A stretch of 64,000 bases of DNA from Microcella humidisoli (GTDB taxonomy: Bacteria > Actinomycetota > Actinomycetes > Actinomycetales > Microbacteriaceae), in assembly GCF_024362325.1 (NCBI RefSeq), contig NZ_CP101497.1:1302001-1366000 (forward strand), given 5' to 3'. Numbering within the stretch: position 1 is the first letter of the stretch; every line of letters begins with the position of its first letter. Of the stretch, positions 50,828 to 64,000 are shown one piece after another. The translations under genes and the position numbers were made by a program. The notes beneath the pieces are model-generated. The model did not search any database. It worked only from the letters and a program-made list of their open reading frames with translations, and was not told the DNA's origin.

Positions 50828-53800
50828 TTGGCTGCTGCGCGCACCGCTAAGAACCAGTCCCCCAAGAACGGCCGCACCGCATCGCGGCTCTCTTTCGCCA
50901 AGATCAGCGACACGCTGACCGTTCCCGACCTGCTCGCCCTGCAGACGGAGAGCTTCGACTGGCTCGTCGGCAACGACGCCTGGAAGGCTCGACTCGCCGA
51001 GGCGCAGGCCGCTGGCCGCACCGACGTGCCGACGCACAGCGGGCTCGAGGAGATCTTCGAGGAGATCTCTCCGATCGAGGACCTGGGCGAGACGATGCAG
51101 CTCTCGTTCACGAACCCCTACCTCGAAGAGCAGAAGTACTCGATCGACGAGTGCAAGGAGCGCGGCAAGACCTACGCCGCCCCGCTCTACGTCGAGGCCG
51201 AGTTCATGAACCACATGACCGGTGAGATCAAGACCCAGACGGTCTTCATGGGCGACTTCCCGCTCATGACCGAGAAGGGCACCTTCATCATCAACGGCAC
51301 CGAGCGTGTCGTGGTGTCGCAGCTCGTTCGCTCGCCCGGCGTCTACTTCGAGCGCCAGCTCGACAAGACGACCGATAAGGACGTCTACACCGCGCGCATC
51401 ATCCCCAGCCGCGGCGCCTGGCTCGAGTTCGAGGTCGACAAGCGCGACCAGGTCGGCGTGCGCATCGACCGCAAGCGCAAGCAGTCGGTCACGGTGTTCC
51501 TCAAGGCCCTCGGTCTGACGACCGAGGAGATCCGCGAGAAGTTCGCCGGCTTCGAGTCGATCGAGCAGACCCTCGAGAAGGACGCCATCCTCACTAAGGA
51601 GGAGGCCCTCAAGGACATCTACCGCAAGCTGCGCCCGGGCGAGCAGGTCGCCGCCGAGGCTGCGCGCGCGCTGCTCGACAACTTCTACTTCAACCCGAAG
51701 CGCTACGACCTCGCGAAGGTGGGCCGTTACAAGCTCAACCGCAAGCTGGGTCTGGATGCGCCGCTCGCCGACTCGGTGCTGAGCGTCGACGACATCGTCG
51801 CGACGATCCGCTACATGGTGTCGCTGCACGAGTCGCGCACGACCCTGCCGGGTCAGCGTGACGGCAAGCCCGTCGAGCTGCGTCTCGATGTCGACGACAT
51901 CGACCACTTCGGCAACCGTCGCATCCGCGCCGTGGGCGAGCTCATCCAGAACCAGGTGCGCACGGGTCTCAGCCGCATGGAGCGCGTCGTGCGCGAGCGC
52001 ATGACCACGCAGGACATCGAGGCGATCACGCCGCAGACCCTGATCAACGTGCGCCCCGTCGTGGCCGCGATCAAGGAGTTCTTCGGCACCTCGCAGCTGA
52101 GCCAGTTCATGGACCAGAACAACCCGCTCGCGGGCCTCACCCACAAGCGCCGCCTGTCGGCGCTCGGCCCGGGTGGCTTGTCGCGCGAGCGCGCCGGCGT
52201 CGAGGTGCGCGACGTGCACCCCTCGCACTACGGCCGCATGTGCCCCATCGAGACCCCGGAAGGCCCGAACATCGGCCTCATCGGCTCGCTCGCCTCGTTC
52301 GCGCGCATCAACGCGTTCGGCTTCATCGAGACCCCGTACCGCCGCGTCACCAAGGGCAAGGTCACGGCGACGATCGACTACCTGACCGCGAGCGAGGAGG
52401 ACGACCACGTCGTCGCCCAGGCCGGTGCGCCGCTCAACAAGGACGGGTCGTTCGCCGAGGAGCGCGTGCTCGTGCGTCGCAAGGGCGGCGAGGTCGAGCT
52501 CGTGCCGTCGGAGCAGGTCGACTACATGGACGTCTCGCCGCGCCAGATGGTGTCGGTCGCGACCTCGCTCATCCCGTTCCTCGAGCACGACGACGCGAAC
52601 CGCGCCCTCATGGGTGCCAACATGCAGCGTCAGGCCGTTCCGCTGCTCCGTTCCGAGTCGCCGCTCGTCGGCACCGGCATGGAGAGCTACGCGGCCGTCG
52701 ACGCCGGCGACGTCATCACCGCCACGGCGGCCGGTGTCGTCACCTCGGTCTCGGCCGACTCGGTCACGGTGCAGCTCGACGAGGGCGGAACGCAGGACTA
52801 CTTCCTGCGCAAGTTCGACCGCTCGAACCAGGGCACGAACTACAACCACCGCGTCGTCGTCAGCGCGGGCGACCGCATCGAGGTCGGCGAGGTCATCGCC
52901 GATGGCCCGGCCACCGAGAACGGCGAGCTCGCGCTCGGCAAGAACCTGCTCGTCGCGTTCATGTCGTGGGAAGGCCACAACTTCGAAGACGCGATCATCC
53001 TCAGCCAGAACCTCGTGAAGGACGACACGCTGTCGTCGATCCACATCGAGGAGTACGAGGTGGATGCGCGCGACACGAAGCTCGGCAAGGAAGAGATCAC
53101 CCGTGATCTGCCGAACGTGAGCCCCGAGCTGCTGGCCGACCTCGACGAGCGCGGCATCATCCGCATCGGTGCCGAGGTGCGCCCCGGCGACATCCTCGTC
53201 GGCAAGGTCACGCCCAAGGGCGAGACCGAGCTCTCGGCCGAGGAGCGCCTGCTGCGCGCGATCTTCAACGAGAAGTCGCGCGAGGTGCGCGACACCTCGC
53301 TCAAGGTTCCTCACGGCGAGCAGGGCACGATCATCGGCGTCAAGGTGTTCGACGCGCAGGACGGCGACGACGAGCTCGGCTCGGGCGTCAACCAGCGCGT
53401 GGTCGTCTACATCGCCCAGAAGCGCAAGATCTCCGAGGGCGACAAGCTCGCCGGCCGCCACGGCAACAAGGGCGTCATCTCGAAGATCCTGCCGGTGGAG
53501 GACATGCCGTTCCTCGAGGACGGCACGCCCGTCGACATCGTGCTCAACCCGCTCGGCGTCCCCGGTCGCATGAACTTCGGCCAGGTGCTCGAGATCCACA
53601 TGGGCTGGGCGGCATCGCGCGGCTGGAAGATCGAGGGCACTCCCGAGTGGGCCGAGGGAATCCCGGCCAACGCTCGCGAGGCGGCGCCCGGCACGAAGAT
53701 CGCGACGCCCGTGTTCGACGGTGCGCGCGAGGACGAGATCGCCGGTCTGCTCGACTCGACGCTCCCGAACCGCGACGGTGTGCGCATGATCGACTCGACC

Positions 53801-54319
53801 GGAAAGGCTCGTCTCTTCGACGGCCGCTCGGGCGAGCCGTTCCCCGACCCGATCTCGGTCGGCTACATGTACATCCTGAAGCTCCACCACCTCGTCGACG
53901 ACAAGATCCACGCGCGCTCGACGGGCCCCTACTCGATGATCACGCAGCAGCCCCTGGGCGGTAAGGCCCAGTTCGGCGGCCAGCGGTTCGGTGAGATGGA
54001 GGTGTGGGCGCTCGAGGCCTATGGTGCGGCGTACGCGCTGCAGGAGCTCCTGACGATCAAGTCCGACGACATCCTCGGCCGCGTGAAGGTCTACGAAGCC
54101 ATCGTCAAGGGCGAGAACATCCAGGAGCCCGGCATTCCCGAGAGCTTCAAGGTGCTCATCAAGGAGATGCAGTCGCTGTGCCTGAACGTCGAGGTCCTCT
54201 CGGCCGACGGCTCCGTGCTCAGCCTGAAGGACACGGATGACGAGGTCTTCCGCGCCGCAGAGGAGCTGGGCATCAACATCTCCACCCGCTTCGAGTCCTC
54301 GTCGATCGACGAGATCTGA
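50828..54319 (+). CDS. rpoB: DNA-directed RNA polymerase beta subunit
   Basis: This core catalytic subunit of RNA polymerase has 1,163 residues. The rifampicin-binding region [22 protein letters not shown] is present in unmodified form, followed by [10 protein letters not shown]. Later signatures are [43 protein letters not shown] and [23 protein letters not shown] chose the TTG at 50828 because GGAGG lies 7 nt upstream and the following residues ([22 protein letters not shown]) match actinobacterial N-termini. rpoC follows after 59 nt. Confidence 0.97.
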   Translation: MAAARTAKNQSPKNGRTASRLSFAKISDTLTVPDLLALQTESFDWLVGNDAWKARLAEAQAAGRTDVPTHSGLEEIFEEISPIEDLGETMQLSFTNPYLEEQKYSIDECKERGKTYAAPLYVEAEFMNHMTGEIKTQTVFMGDFPLMTEKGTFIINGTERVVVSQLVRSPGVYFERQLDKTTDKDVYTARIIPSRGAWLEFEVDKRDQVGVRIDRKRKQSVTVFLKALGLTTEEIREKFAGFESIEQTLEKDAILTKEEALKDIYRKLRPGEQVAAEAARALLDNFYFNPKRYDLAKVGRYKLNRKLGLDAPLADSVLSVDDIVATIRYMVSLHESRTTLPGQRDGKPVELRLDVDDIDHFGNRRIRAVGELIQNQVRTGLSRMERVVRERMTTQDIEAITPQTLINVRPVVAAIKEFFGTSQLSQFMDQNNPLAGLTHKRRLSALGPGGLSRERAGVEVRDVHPSHYGRMCPIETPEGPNIGLIGSLASFARINAFGFIETPYRRVTKGKVTATIDYLTASEEDDHVVAQAGAPLNKDGSFAEERVLVRRKGGEVELVPSEQVDYMDVSPRQMVSVATSLIPFLEHDDANRALMGANMQRQAVPLLRSESPLVGTGMESYAAVDAGDVITATAAGVVTSVSADSVTVQLDEGGTQDYFLRKFDRSNQGTNYNHRVVVSAGDRIEVGEVIADGPATENGELALGKNLLVAFMSWEGHNFEDAIILSQNLVKDDTLSSIHIEEYEVDARDTKLGKEEITRDLPNVSPELLADLDERGIIRIGAEVRPGDILVGKVTPKGETELSAEERLLRAIFNEKSREVRDTSLKVPHGEQGTIIGVKVFDAQDGDDELGSGVNQRVVVYIAQKRKISEGDKLAGRHGNKGVISKILPVEDMPFLEDGTPVDIVLNPLGVPGRMNFGQVLEIHMGWAASRGWKIEGTPEWAEGIPANAREAAPGTKIATPVFDGAREDEIAGLLDSTLPNRDGVRMIDSTGKARLFDGRSGEPFPDPISVGYMYILKLHHLVDDKIHARSTGPYSMITQQPLGGKAQFGGQRFGEMEVWALEAYGAAYALQELLTIKSDDILGRVKVYEAIVKGENIQEPGIPESFKVLIKEMQSLCLNVEVLSADGSVLSLKDTDDEVFRAAEELGINISTRFESSSIDEI

Positions 54320-54378
54320 TCCGGGCATCCCGAGTATTCGCTAGACGCTGACGACTGCAAGTAAGAGAAGAGAAATCT

Positions 54379-58227
<3,849 letters not shown>

Positions 58228-58240
58228 GCCCGAGTTCGAT

Positions 58241-58281
58241 CGAGTGCGCCCGCGGAACCCACGGTTCCGCGGGCGCACTCG
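58241..58281 (+). terminator. Terminator after rpoC
   Basis: A perfect 19-bp stem (CGAGTGCGCCCGCGGAACC with its complement) with loop CAC begins 13 nt after the rpoC stop. It separates rpoBC from the pilus genes. Confidence 0.85.
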
Positions 58282-58326
58282 TTATGGGGGCAGACCAGTG
58301 CGGCGTTGTGCGCTTGACTATCGCTC

Positions 58327-58719
58327 ATGAGATCGATTCGGGATGCTGGCTTCACGCTCGTCGAGCTCGTCGTCGTCATGGTCATCATCGGTGTGCTGGC
58401 GGCGATCGCCGTTCCGATCTTCCTGGGCAGTCTCGATCAGGCCCGTGCCGGAGCCCTGCAGGCAGCCCTCGCGACCGCGCGTCTCGAGACGGCACTCGTG
58501 GTCGTCGAGGAGGAGGCCCTCCCGGCCGGATCCGAGCTCGATGACATCCTCGACGCGCACGGCGACGACGACATCACGTTGGCGTTCTCTGGCTCGGGCA
58601 CCGACTTCTGCATCCAGGGTGTGCACGCACTCGTCGACGAGCCGTGGGCCGTCACGCAGCGTCTCGCACCCGTCTCGGGCGCGAGCTGCGCGCCCGACGG
58701 CTCTCTCGTCGGCCCCTGA
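58327..58719 (+). CDS. Type IV prepilin-like protein 1
   Basis: This 130-residue pilin precursor has the short leader MRSIRDAG, cleavage before Phe, and the class III-type helix FTLVELVVVMVIIGVLAAIA with Glu at +5. The rest is a small head with acidic VVVEEEALPAGSELDD and the pair of Cys in DFCIQ and GASC, probably a disulfide. It is separated from pilB by 203 nt with its own promoter-like sequence, so it may be an independent minor or major pilin. Its C-terminal half differs from the second pilin at 63610. Confidence 0.88.
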   Translation: MRSIRDAGFTLVELVVVMVIIGVLAAIAVPIFLGSLDQARAGALQAALATARLETALVVVEEEALPAGSELDDILDAHGDDDITLAFSGSGTDFCIQGVHALVDEPWAVTQRLAPVSGASCAPDGSLVGP

Positions 58720-58802
58720 CCCAACCGCACGGCCCGCGGGTTCGAAGAAGGGGGGAGAGGCGCGCCGCACGGGTGTTGCCCATGTGAACAATGTGACTGG
58801 TG

Positions 58803-58831
58803 TGGACTACCCCCGAACGCGGGACTATTGT
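58803..58831 (+). promoter_or_regulatory. Possible promoter for pilB
   Basis: -35 TGGACT (58803-58808), 17-nt spacer, -10 TATTGT (58826-58831). A 5-bp dyad (GTACG / CGTAC, 58837-58852) sits at the expected transcription start. Confidence 0.4.
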
Positions 58832-58922
58832 CAGCAGTACGGCGTGTCGTACCGTGACGGTCAGGCAGTCCGTGCAAGCCCCCATCGTCGGGCGGCAAGC
58901 GTCCAGGGGGGAGGGTCCTGCT

Positions 58923-60587
58923 GTGGTTTCCGTGAGCGAAGTACTCATCATCCGTGGGCTGCTGCCCATCGAGACGCTCGACAAGGTGCGCGATGAAGGC
59001 GATGACGCCGTCGTCGGTGACCTCATCGAGCGCGGCCTCGTCAGCGCCTCACAGGTCGCGTCGGCCAAGGCCGAGGTCGCCGGCCTCTCGTTCGTCGAAC
59101 TCGCCGAATACCCCGTCGACCGTGCCGCCGTGGCGCTCGTGCCGGCCCAGCTCTGCCGGCGGCACAACATCCTGCCCATCCACGCCACCGCCACGACGAT
59201 CACGCTCGCGATGGTCGAGCCCGGCGACGTACTCGCGATGGACGACGTTCGCGCCCTCACCCGCATGCACGTCGTGGCCGTCGTCGCCGAGAAGAACGAC
59301 CTCGTCGCCGCCATCAACCGCCTGCACCGCGCCGACAGCGAGCTGAGCGACCTCTCGACCGCGATCCAAGAGGAGTCGACTCCGAGCCAGACCGACGAGG
59401 TCGCGCTGCGGGAGGCCGACGCCGACGACGCGCCGATCGTGCGCTTCGTGAACCTCATCATCGGCCAGGCGATCCAAGACCTGGCGTCCGACATCCACAT
59501 CGAACCGGGTGAGTTCGAGATGCGTGTGCGCTACCGCATCGACGGCGTGCTGCACGATGTGCAGCAGGCACCCAAGAACATCCAGAACGGCGTCATCTCG
59601 CGCCTCAAGATCATGAGCGACATCAACATCGCCGAGCGCCGGCGGCCGCAGGACGGCCGCATGTCCGTGCAGCACGGCGGTCAGGTCATCGACCTGCGCG
59701 TCGCGACCCTGCCGACGGTGTGGGGCGAGAAGGTCGTCATGCGCATCCTCGACAACAATGCCACGCGTCGCGATATCGGCGACCTCGGGATGCTCGACCG
59801 CAACCTCACCATCTACCGCAACTCGTACACCAAGCCCTACGGCATGATCCTCGTCACGGGCCCGACCGGGTCGGGAAAGTCGACGACGCTCTACACGACG
59901 CTGCACGCGGTGGCGCGGCCCGAGATCAACGTGATCACGGTCGAAGACCCGGTGGAGTACCGCATGGCCGGCATCAACCAGGTGCAGGTGAATCCGAAAG
60001 CGGGGCTCACGTTCGCGAGCGCGCTCCGCAGCATCCTGCGCTCGGACCCCGACGTCGTCCTGATCGGTGAGATCCGCGACCAGGAGACCGCTCAGATCGC
60101 CATCGAGGCGTCGCTCACCGGCCACCTCGTGCTCTCGACCCTGCACACGAACGACGCGCCGAGCGCCATCACGCGACTCATCGAGATGGATATCGAGCCG
60201 TTCCTCGTCGGCTCGGCCCTCGACTGCGTTGTCGCCCAGCGACTCGCCCGCAAGCTCTGCGACCGCTGCAAGCAGTTGCAGGAGTACGAGTTCGGGCACC
60301 TCGACAACCTCGGCTTCGGTCGACGGGAGGACGAGATCAGCCCCCGCTTCTACCACGCGGTCGGCTGCTCGGCCTGCTCGGGCACCGGGTACCGGGGCCG
60401 ACTGGCGCTGCACGAGGTCATGTACGTGACCGAGGAGATCGAGCGGCTCGCCGTCGCGCGGGCGTCGAGCGTCGAGATCATGCACACGGCGACGGCGCAG
60501 GGCATGCTGACGCTGCGCCAGGACGGCTGGGCGAAGGTTCGCGCCGGCTTGACCTCGATCGAAGAGGTCCTGCGCGTGGTCGCCTGA
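58923..60587 (+). CDS. pilB: Type IV pilus assembly ATPase PilB
   Basis: This cytoplasmic ATPase powers pilus extension. The 554-residue protein has the N-terminal GspE/PilB domain (SVSEVLIIRGLLPIE to about 150), then the ATPase core: Walker A GPTGSGKSTTLY (about 315-326), Asp box VEDPVEYRMAGI, Walker B DPDVVLIGEIRDQET and His box GHLVLSTLHTND. The zinc tetracysteine (CDRC and CSAC) typical of PilB is present near 440-480. I chose the GTG at 58923 because AGGGGGGAGGG ends 8 nt upstream. PilT follows after a hairpin. Confidence 0.95.
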   Translation: MVSVSEVLIIRGLLPIETLDKVRDEGDDAVVGDLIERGLVSASQVASAKAEVAGLSFVELAEYPVDRAAVALVPAQLCRRHNILPIHATATTITLAMVEPGDVLAMDDVRALTRMHVVAVVAEKNDLVAAINRLHRADSELSDLSTAIQEESTPSQTDEVALREADADDAPIVRFVNLIIGQAIQDLASDIHIEPGEFEMRVRYRIDGVLHDVQQAPKNIQNGVISRLKIMSDINIAERRRPQDGRMSVQHGGQVIDLRVATLPTVWGEKVVMRILDNNATRRDIGDLGMLDRNLTIYRNSYTKPYGMILVTGPTGSGKSTTLYTTLHAVARPEINVITVEDPVEYRMAGINQVQVNPKAGLTFASALRSILRSDPDVVLIGEIRDQETAQIAIEASLTGHLVLSTLHTNDAPSAITRLIEMDIEPFLVGSALDCVVAQRLARKLCDRCKQLQEYEFGHLDNLGFGRREDEISPRFYHAVGCSACSGTGYRGRLALHEVMYVTEEIERLAVARASSVEIMHTATAQGMLTLRQDGWAKVRAGLTSIEEVLRVVA

Positions 60588-60599
60588 CGACACGCGCTC

Positions 60600-60635
60600 G
60601 TTGCGCGGCCGCGTCGGGGGGCGCGGCCGCGCAAC
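60600..60635 (+). terminator. Strong hairpin between pilB and pilT, possible attenuator
   Basis: A perfect 14-bp stem (GTTGCGCGGCCGCG / CGCGGCCGCGCAAC) with an 8-nt loop lies 13 nt after pilB and 46 nt before pilT. No T-run follows. It could lower pilT expression or protect the mRNA end. Confidence 0.55.
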
Positions 60636-60681
60636 AATTCGACCAAGAGATGCCACGGCACACGCACACGAGGGGGAACAC

Positions 60682-62241
60682 ATGACGGACTCGCTGGCCT
60701 TCGGCGCCACGGCGGGCGACGCCGCTCCGCCTCGACGCGTCTGGACCGTCGCCACGGATGACGCCCCGGGCGCGGCCGCCGCCGCGGCTGAGGCCGCCGT
60801 GCTCGCCGCGCAATCGACCATGCCACCGCCCGTGATGCAGCACCTCGCGCCGCCGCCGCCCGTCGGGCAGCCGCTCGCGCCTCCGGCCGTCGGGCAACTG
60901 CTCGCGCCGCCGCCGGTCGGGCAGCCGCTCGCGCCGCCCGCGGGCTCGCCGCTCGCCGCCCCGCCGCCGGCTACCGCGCCCACGATCGCCGCACCCACGA
61001 TCGCGGCTCCGCCCCTGGCGCCCCCGACCGTCGGCGTCGGACCGGAGGCGCCGCCGCCCGCGGGTGCTGCCGCGGCCGCCGCGCCGCCGCCCGTCGTCAC
61101 GACGGGAGAACCCATGGCGGGCATCCACCCCGCTTTGCTCGCTGCGCTCGACGAGGTCATCGCCCGAGGCGCCTCCGATCTGCACATCGCCGGCGATGCG
61201 CCGCCGATGGTGCGGCTCGACGGCGAACTCAAGCCCGTGGTCGGCGCGCCCGTCTGGAGCCGCACCGAGGTCACGACGATCCTCGAGAGCATCATGAACG
61301 ACCGCCAGCGCGAGTCCTTCGCGCACGAGTGGGAGCTCGACTTCGCGATCAGCCCCCGCGGCGACTTCCGATTCCGCGTGAACTTCTACAAGGATCGCGA
61401 TGCGATGGCGGGGGCGTTCCGCCTCATCCCGACCGAGATCAAGTCGCTCAAGCAATTGGGTGTGCCGGCAGTGGTCTCGAAGTTCGCCACCCTGCCGCGC
61501 GGTCTCGTGCTCGTGACGGGCCCGACCGGCTCGGGCAAGTCGACGACGCTCGCCGCCCTCATCGACCTCGTCAACAAGTCGCGCGCCGACCACATCGTCA
61601 CGATCGAAGACCCGATCGAGTTCGTGCACCAGAACCAGCGATCGCTCGTCAACCAGCGCGAGGTCGGCAGCGATACGCACTCGTTCGCCGACGCGCTCAA
61701 GCGCGTGCTGCGGCAAGACCCCGACGTCATCCTCATCGGCGAGCTCCGCGACCTCGAGACGGTCTCGACCGCGCTCACCGCCGCCGAGACCGGCCACCTC
61801 GTCTTCGCGACCCTGCACACGCAGTCGGCGGCGCAGACCATCGACCGCATCATCGACGTCTTCCCGCCGCACCAGCAGAGCCAGGTGCGATCGCAGCTGG
61901 CCCTCACGCTGCAGGGGGTCGTCTGCCAGACCCTGCTGCCGCGCGCGAGCGGCCAGGGCCGCATCATCGCGACCGAGATCATGATGACGACGGGCGCCAT
62001 CGCCAACCTCATCCGCGAGGGCAAGACCTACCAGATCACCTCGGCACTGCAGGCCGGGCGCGATTCGGGCATGCACACCATGGACCAGCACCTCGCCGAT
62101 CTCGTCAACAGCCACATGGTCACGCACGAGGCGGCGATGTCGAAGATGCAAGACGCCGAGAACTTCAACCGCCTCGTGCACCGCAGCGCGACCGGGGCCG
62201 ACGCCGCGCCCTTCGCCGACGGATTCGGAGGAGCCCGCTGA
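60682..62241 (+). CDS. pilT: Type IV pilus retraction ATPase PilT with long Pro/Ala-rich N-terminus
   Basis: This motor ATPase retracts pili. The conserved core begins around Met 145 (ALLAALDEVIARGASDLHIAG). Walker A is GPTGSGKSTTLAAL (about 280), Asp box TIEDPIEFVHQ, Walker B DPDVILIGELRDLET, His box GHLVFATLHTQ, and the PilT hallmark IANLIREGKTYQI is present. Residues 1-144 are an unusual Ala- and Pro-rich segment with repeated PPPVGQPLAPP units, so the protein has 519 residues instead of the usual about 345. AGGGGGAA precedes the ATG. The stop overlaps the pilC start (TGATG). Confidence 0.93.
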   Translation: MTDSLAFGATAGDAAPPRRVWTVATDDAPGAAAAAAEAAVLAAQSTMPPPVMQHLAPPPPVGQPLAPPAVGQLLAPPPVGQPLAPPAGSPLAAPPPATAPTIAAPTIAAPPLAPPTVGVGPEAPPPAGAAAAAAPPPVVTTGEPMAGIHPALLAALDEVIARGASDLHIAGDAPPMVRLDGELKPVVGAPVWSRTEVTTILESIMNDRQRESFAHEWELDFAISPRGDFRFRVNFYKDRDAMAGAFRLIPTEIKSLKQLGVPAVVSKFATLPRGLVLVTGPTGSGKSTTLAALIDLVNKSRADHIVTIEDPIEFVHQNQRSLVNQREVGSDTHSFADALKRVLRQDPDVILIGELRDLETVSTALTAAETGHLVFATLHTQSAAQTIDRIIDVFPPHQQSQVRSQLALTLQGVVCQTLLPRASGQGRIIATEIMMTTGAIANLIREGKTYQITSALQAGRDSGMHTMDQHLADLVNSHMVTHEAAMSKMQDAENFNRLVHRSATGADAAPFADGFGGAR

Positions 62242-63473
62242 TGGCCGCCACACTCACGTTCTCGTACACCGGCCGTGACTCCAGCGGCAAGCTGGTGAAG
62301 GGCCGTGTGGATGCTGCGGGCGAGGCCTCGGTCGTCTCGCGACTGCGCACCATGGGCATCGCCCCCGTCTCGATCGAGCAGGTCACGGGCGGCACCGGAC
62401 TCAATCGCGACATCTCGCTCGGCGGACTGTTCGACAAGAAGGTGACGATCAAGGACCTCGCCGTCATGAGCCGGCAGCTCGCGACGATGATCGGGGCCGG
62501 TCTTCCGCTGTTGAAGTCGCTGTCGATCCTCGCCGACCAGTCCGAGAACCCGAAGCTGGCCTCGACCCTCGACGAGGTGCGCGGCCTGGTCGAAGACGGT
62601 GGAACGTTCTCTGACAGCCTGGCGAAGTACCCCCGGGTCTTCCCGCCGATCTTCGTCAACCTCGTGCGTGCCGGCGAGGTCGGCGGCTTCCTCGAGACCT
62701 CTCTCGAGTCGGTCGCCAAGAACTACGAGAAGGAGGTCGAGCTCAAGGCCACGATCAAGTCGGCGCTCACCTACCCCGTGGTCGTCCTCATCATGGCCCT
62801 GCTCGCGGTCGTCGGCATGATCGTCTTCATCGTCCCCATCTTCGAAGACCTCTTCGCCGACCTCGGGGGCACGCTGCCGATCCCCACGCAGATCCTGGTG
62901 GTCATCTCCAACAGCATGATCTGGGTCGGACCCTTGCTGATCGTGCTCGCCATCGCCGGAACAATCTGGTGGCGGGCGAACCGGCAGACGCCCAAGTTCC
63001 GATCCGTCTACGAGCCGCTCCTGCTGAAGATGCCCGTGTTCGGCGACCTCTTCAAGAAGATCGCGATCGCCCGCTTCACCCGCAACTTCGGCACCATGAT
63101 CGGCTCGGGCGTGCCCATCCTGCAAGCGCTGTCGATCATCGGATCCACGTCGGGCAACTGGCAGATCGAGCAAGCGGTGCAATCGGTGCAAGACTCGGTG
63201 CGGCAGGGCCGCACGATCGCCGCTCCCCTCGCGCAGCAGCCCATCTTCCCCAGCATGGTCACCCAGATGATCGCCGTCGGCGAGGACTCCGGTGCGCTCG
63301 AGACGATGCTCGAGAAAATCTCCGACTTCTATGACAGCGAGGTGCAGAGCACCACCGAAGCGCTCACCTCGCTCATCGAGCCGCTCATGATCGCCTTCCT
63401 CGGCGTGATCCTCGGCGGCATGATCGTGGCGCTGTACCTGCCGATCTTCGACATCTTCAATCAAGTCCAGTAG
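62241..63473 (+). CDS. pilC: Type IV pilus inner-membrane platform protein PilC
   Basis: This polytopic platform protein couples the PilB and PilT motors to the pilin. The 410-residue protein has the two duplicated T2SSF domains: TIKDLAVMSRQLATMIGAGLP at about 75 and IARFTRNFGTMIGSGVPILQ at about 275. Three membrane segments are visible (ALTYPVVVLIMALLAVVGM, WVGPLLIVLAIAGTIWW and PLMIAFLGVILGGMIVALY). It is translationally coupled to pilT by a 1-nt overlap. Confidence 0.95.
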   Translation: MAATLTFSYTGRDSSGKLVKGRVDAAGEASVVSRLRTMGIAPVSIEQVTGGTGLNRDISLGGLFDKKVTIKDLAVMSRQLATMIGAGLPLLKSLSILADQSENPKLASTLDEVRGLVEDGGTFSDSLAKYPRVFPPIFVNLVRAGEVGGFLETSLESVAKNYEKEVELKATIKSALTYPVVVLIMALLAVVGMIVFIVPIFEDLFADLGGTLPIPTQILVVISNSMIWVGPLLIVLAIAGTIWWRANRQTPKFRSVYEPLLLKMPVFGDLFKKIAIARFTRNFGTMIGSGVPILQALSIIGSTSGNWQIEQAVQSVQDSVRQGRTIAAPLAQQPIFPSMVTQMIAVGEDSGALETMLEKISDFYDSEVQSTTEALTSLIEPLMIAFLGVILGGMIVALYLPIFDIFNQVQ

Positions 63474-63609
63474 GCGCGCCTGTGAGGCCCCCGGAATGGG
63501 GGCTGTGCGCCCGATGCGGGGTCGACACAATAACAAGTGGGGGGCCGGTTTCATGTTCCGTGGGGGGCCCACCTATCAACCTTCACTTGATGGGAAAGGA
63601 AACGGACAC

Positions 63610-63999
63610 ATGTCCTTCAACACCGCACTCGCTGCACAGCGCACTCGCCTCGCCGAGGGCAAGAACGACAAGGGCTTCACCCTGATCGAGCTGCTCGTGG
63701 TCGTGATCATCATCGGCATCCTCGCCGCGATCGCCATCCCGGTCTTCCTCGGCCAGCAGGACGCCGCTCGTGAGGCCAGCTACAAGTCCGACCTCGCCAC
63801 GGCCAAGGTCGCCTTCGTCAGCAGCCTCGTGAACAACCCCGACGGCGACGCCGACGCGACCGCGCTTACCAGCCTTGGCTTCCCTGACACGGTTGCCATC
63901 GTCGGCACGCCGACGGCCGCGGACTTCTGCATCCAGCACAACGACGCCGAGTGGATTGTCGACCAGTCCAACGAGGGCCCGCGCGCCGGCACCTGCTAG
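63610..63999 (+). CDS. Type IV prepilin-like protein 2
   Basis: This 129-residue pilin precursor has a 22-residue leader (MSFNTALAAQRTRLAEGKNDKG), cleavage before Phe, and the helix FTLIELLVVVIIIGILAAIA with Glu at +5. The head ends in a Cys pair (DFCIQ and the last residue Cys). GAAAGGAAA lies upstream. It shares the helix and the DFCIQ motif with pilin 1 but not the rest. It is probably the major pilin by its position after pilC and strong ribosome-binding site; this is inference. Further pilus genes are expected past the window end. Confidence 0.93.
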   Translation: MSFNTALAAQRTRLAEGKNDKGFTLIELLVVVIIIGILAAIAIPVFLGQQDAAREASYKSDLATAKVAFVSSLVNNPDGDADATALTSLGFPDTVAIVGTPTAADFCIQHNDAEWIVDQSNEGPRAGTC

Positions 64000-64000
64000 C

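Noticed and set aside
50661..50918. 85-codon ORF in the rpoB leader, overlapping the rpoB start
   Set aside because: It has no ribosome-binding site, overlaps rpoB out of frame, and has no domain; the dyads explain the sequence better.

Overview
The window is very GC-rich with strong G/C bias at third codon positions. Its genes include a TTG-started rpoB and rpoC, the BldC-like/bS22/HAD/glutaredoxin neighbourhood, Lhr next to a Nei-type glycosylase, upp, proC, TrkA/TrkH and surface proteins ending in LAXTG. Together these point to a high-GC actinobacterium, most likely Microbacteriaceae; the genus cannot be set from the sequence alone.

Left end (1-3956): the right end of an integrated element. 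Its DNA is visibly less GC-rich than the rest. It carries a family-4 glycosidase (cut by the window edge), a small ABM-like protein and an SDR dehydrogenase, which look like a sugar-catabolism operon, followed by a tyrosine integrase. It ends in a 46-bp 3' fragment of tRNA-Arg(ACG), read as an attachment-site junction.

3957-28600, core chromosome: a mannosyltransferase-like GT4, DedA protein, pseudouridine degradation (psuG and a PfkB kinase), photolyase, MarR regulator, an OmpR-type winged-helix regulator behind a tiny cysteine-rich upstream ORF, upp, tadA, a CDF transporter, proC, a TrkA/TrkH potassium system, ArsR regulator, BldC-like protein, ribosomal protein bS22 (32 aa), HAD phosphatase, glutaredoxin, SRAP protein, thermonuclease lipoprotein, and an esterase-lhr-nei operon. 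At many of these genes a -10 box (TANNNT) lies exactly 6-7 nt before the start codon, a signature of leaderless mRNAs.

28600-38500: one 3,237-residue LAXTG surface protein with about seven long N-terminal repeats and eleven C-terminal DUF5979-like repeats, each with one cysteine pair, behind a leader full of dyads.

38500-50500: DEAD-box helicase, DUF1684 and SRPBCC proteins, DUF427, SprT-like protein, sugar-dehydrogenase lipoprotein, two truncated haemoglobins each overlapping the 3' end of an opposing gene, a STAND/LuxR regulator, and a second LAXTG surface protein divergent from it.

50600-64000: rpoB-rpoC, then a type IV pilus cluster (pilin, pilB, pilT, pilC, second pilin) running to the window end. 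The two surface proteins and the pilus cluster suggest substantial investment in adhesion or motility, and the two haemoglobins plus STAND regulator may be a stress-response module. Both linkages are inference.
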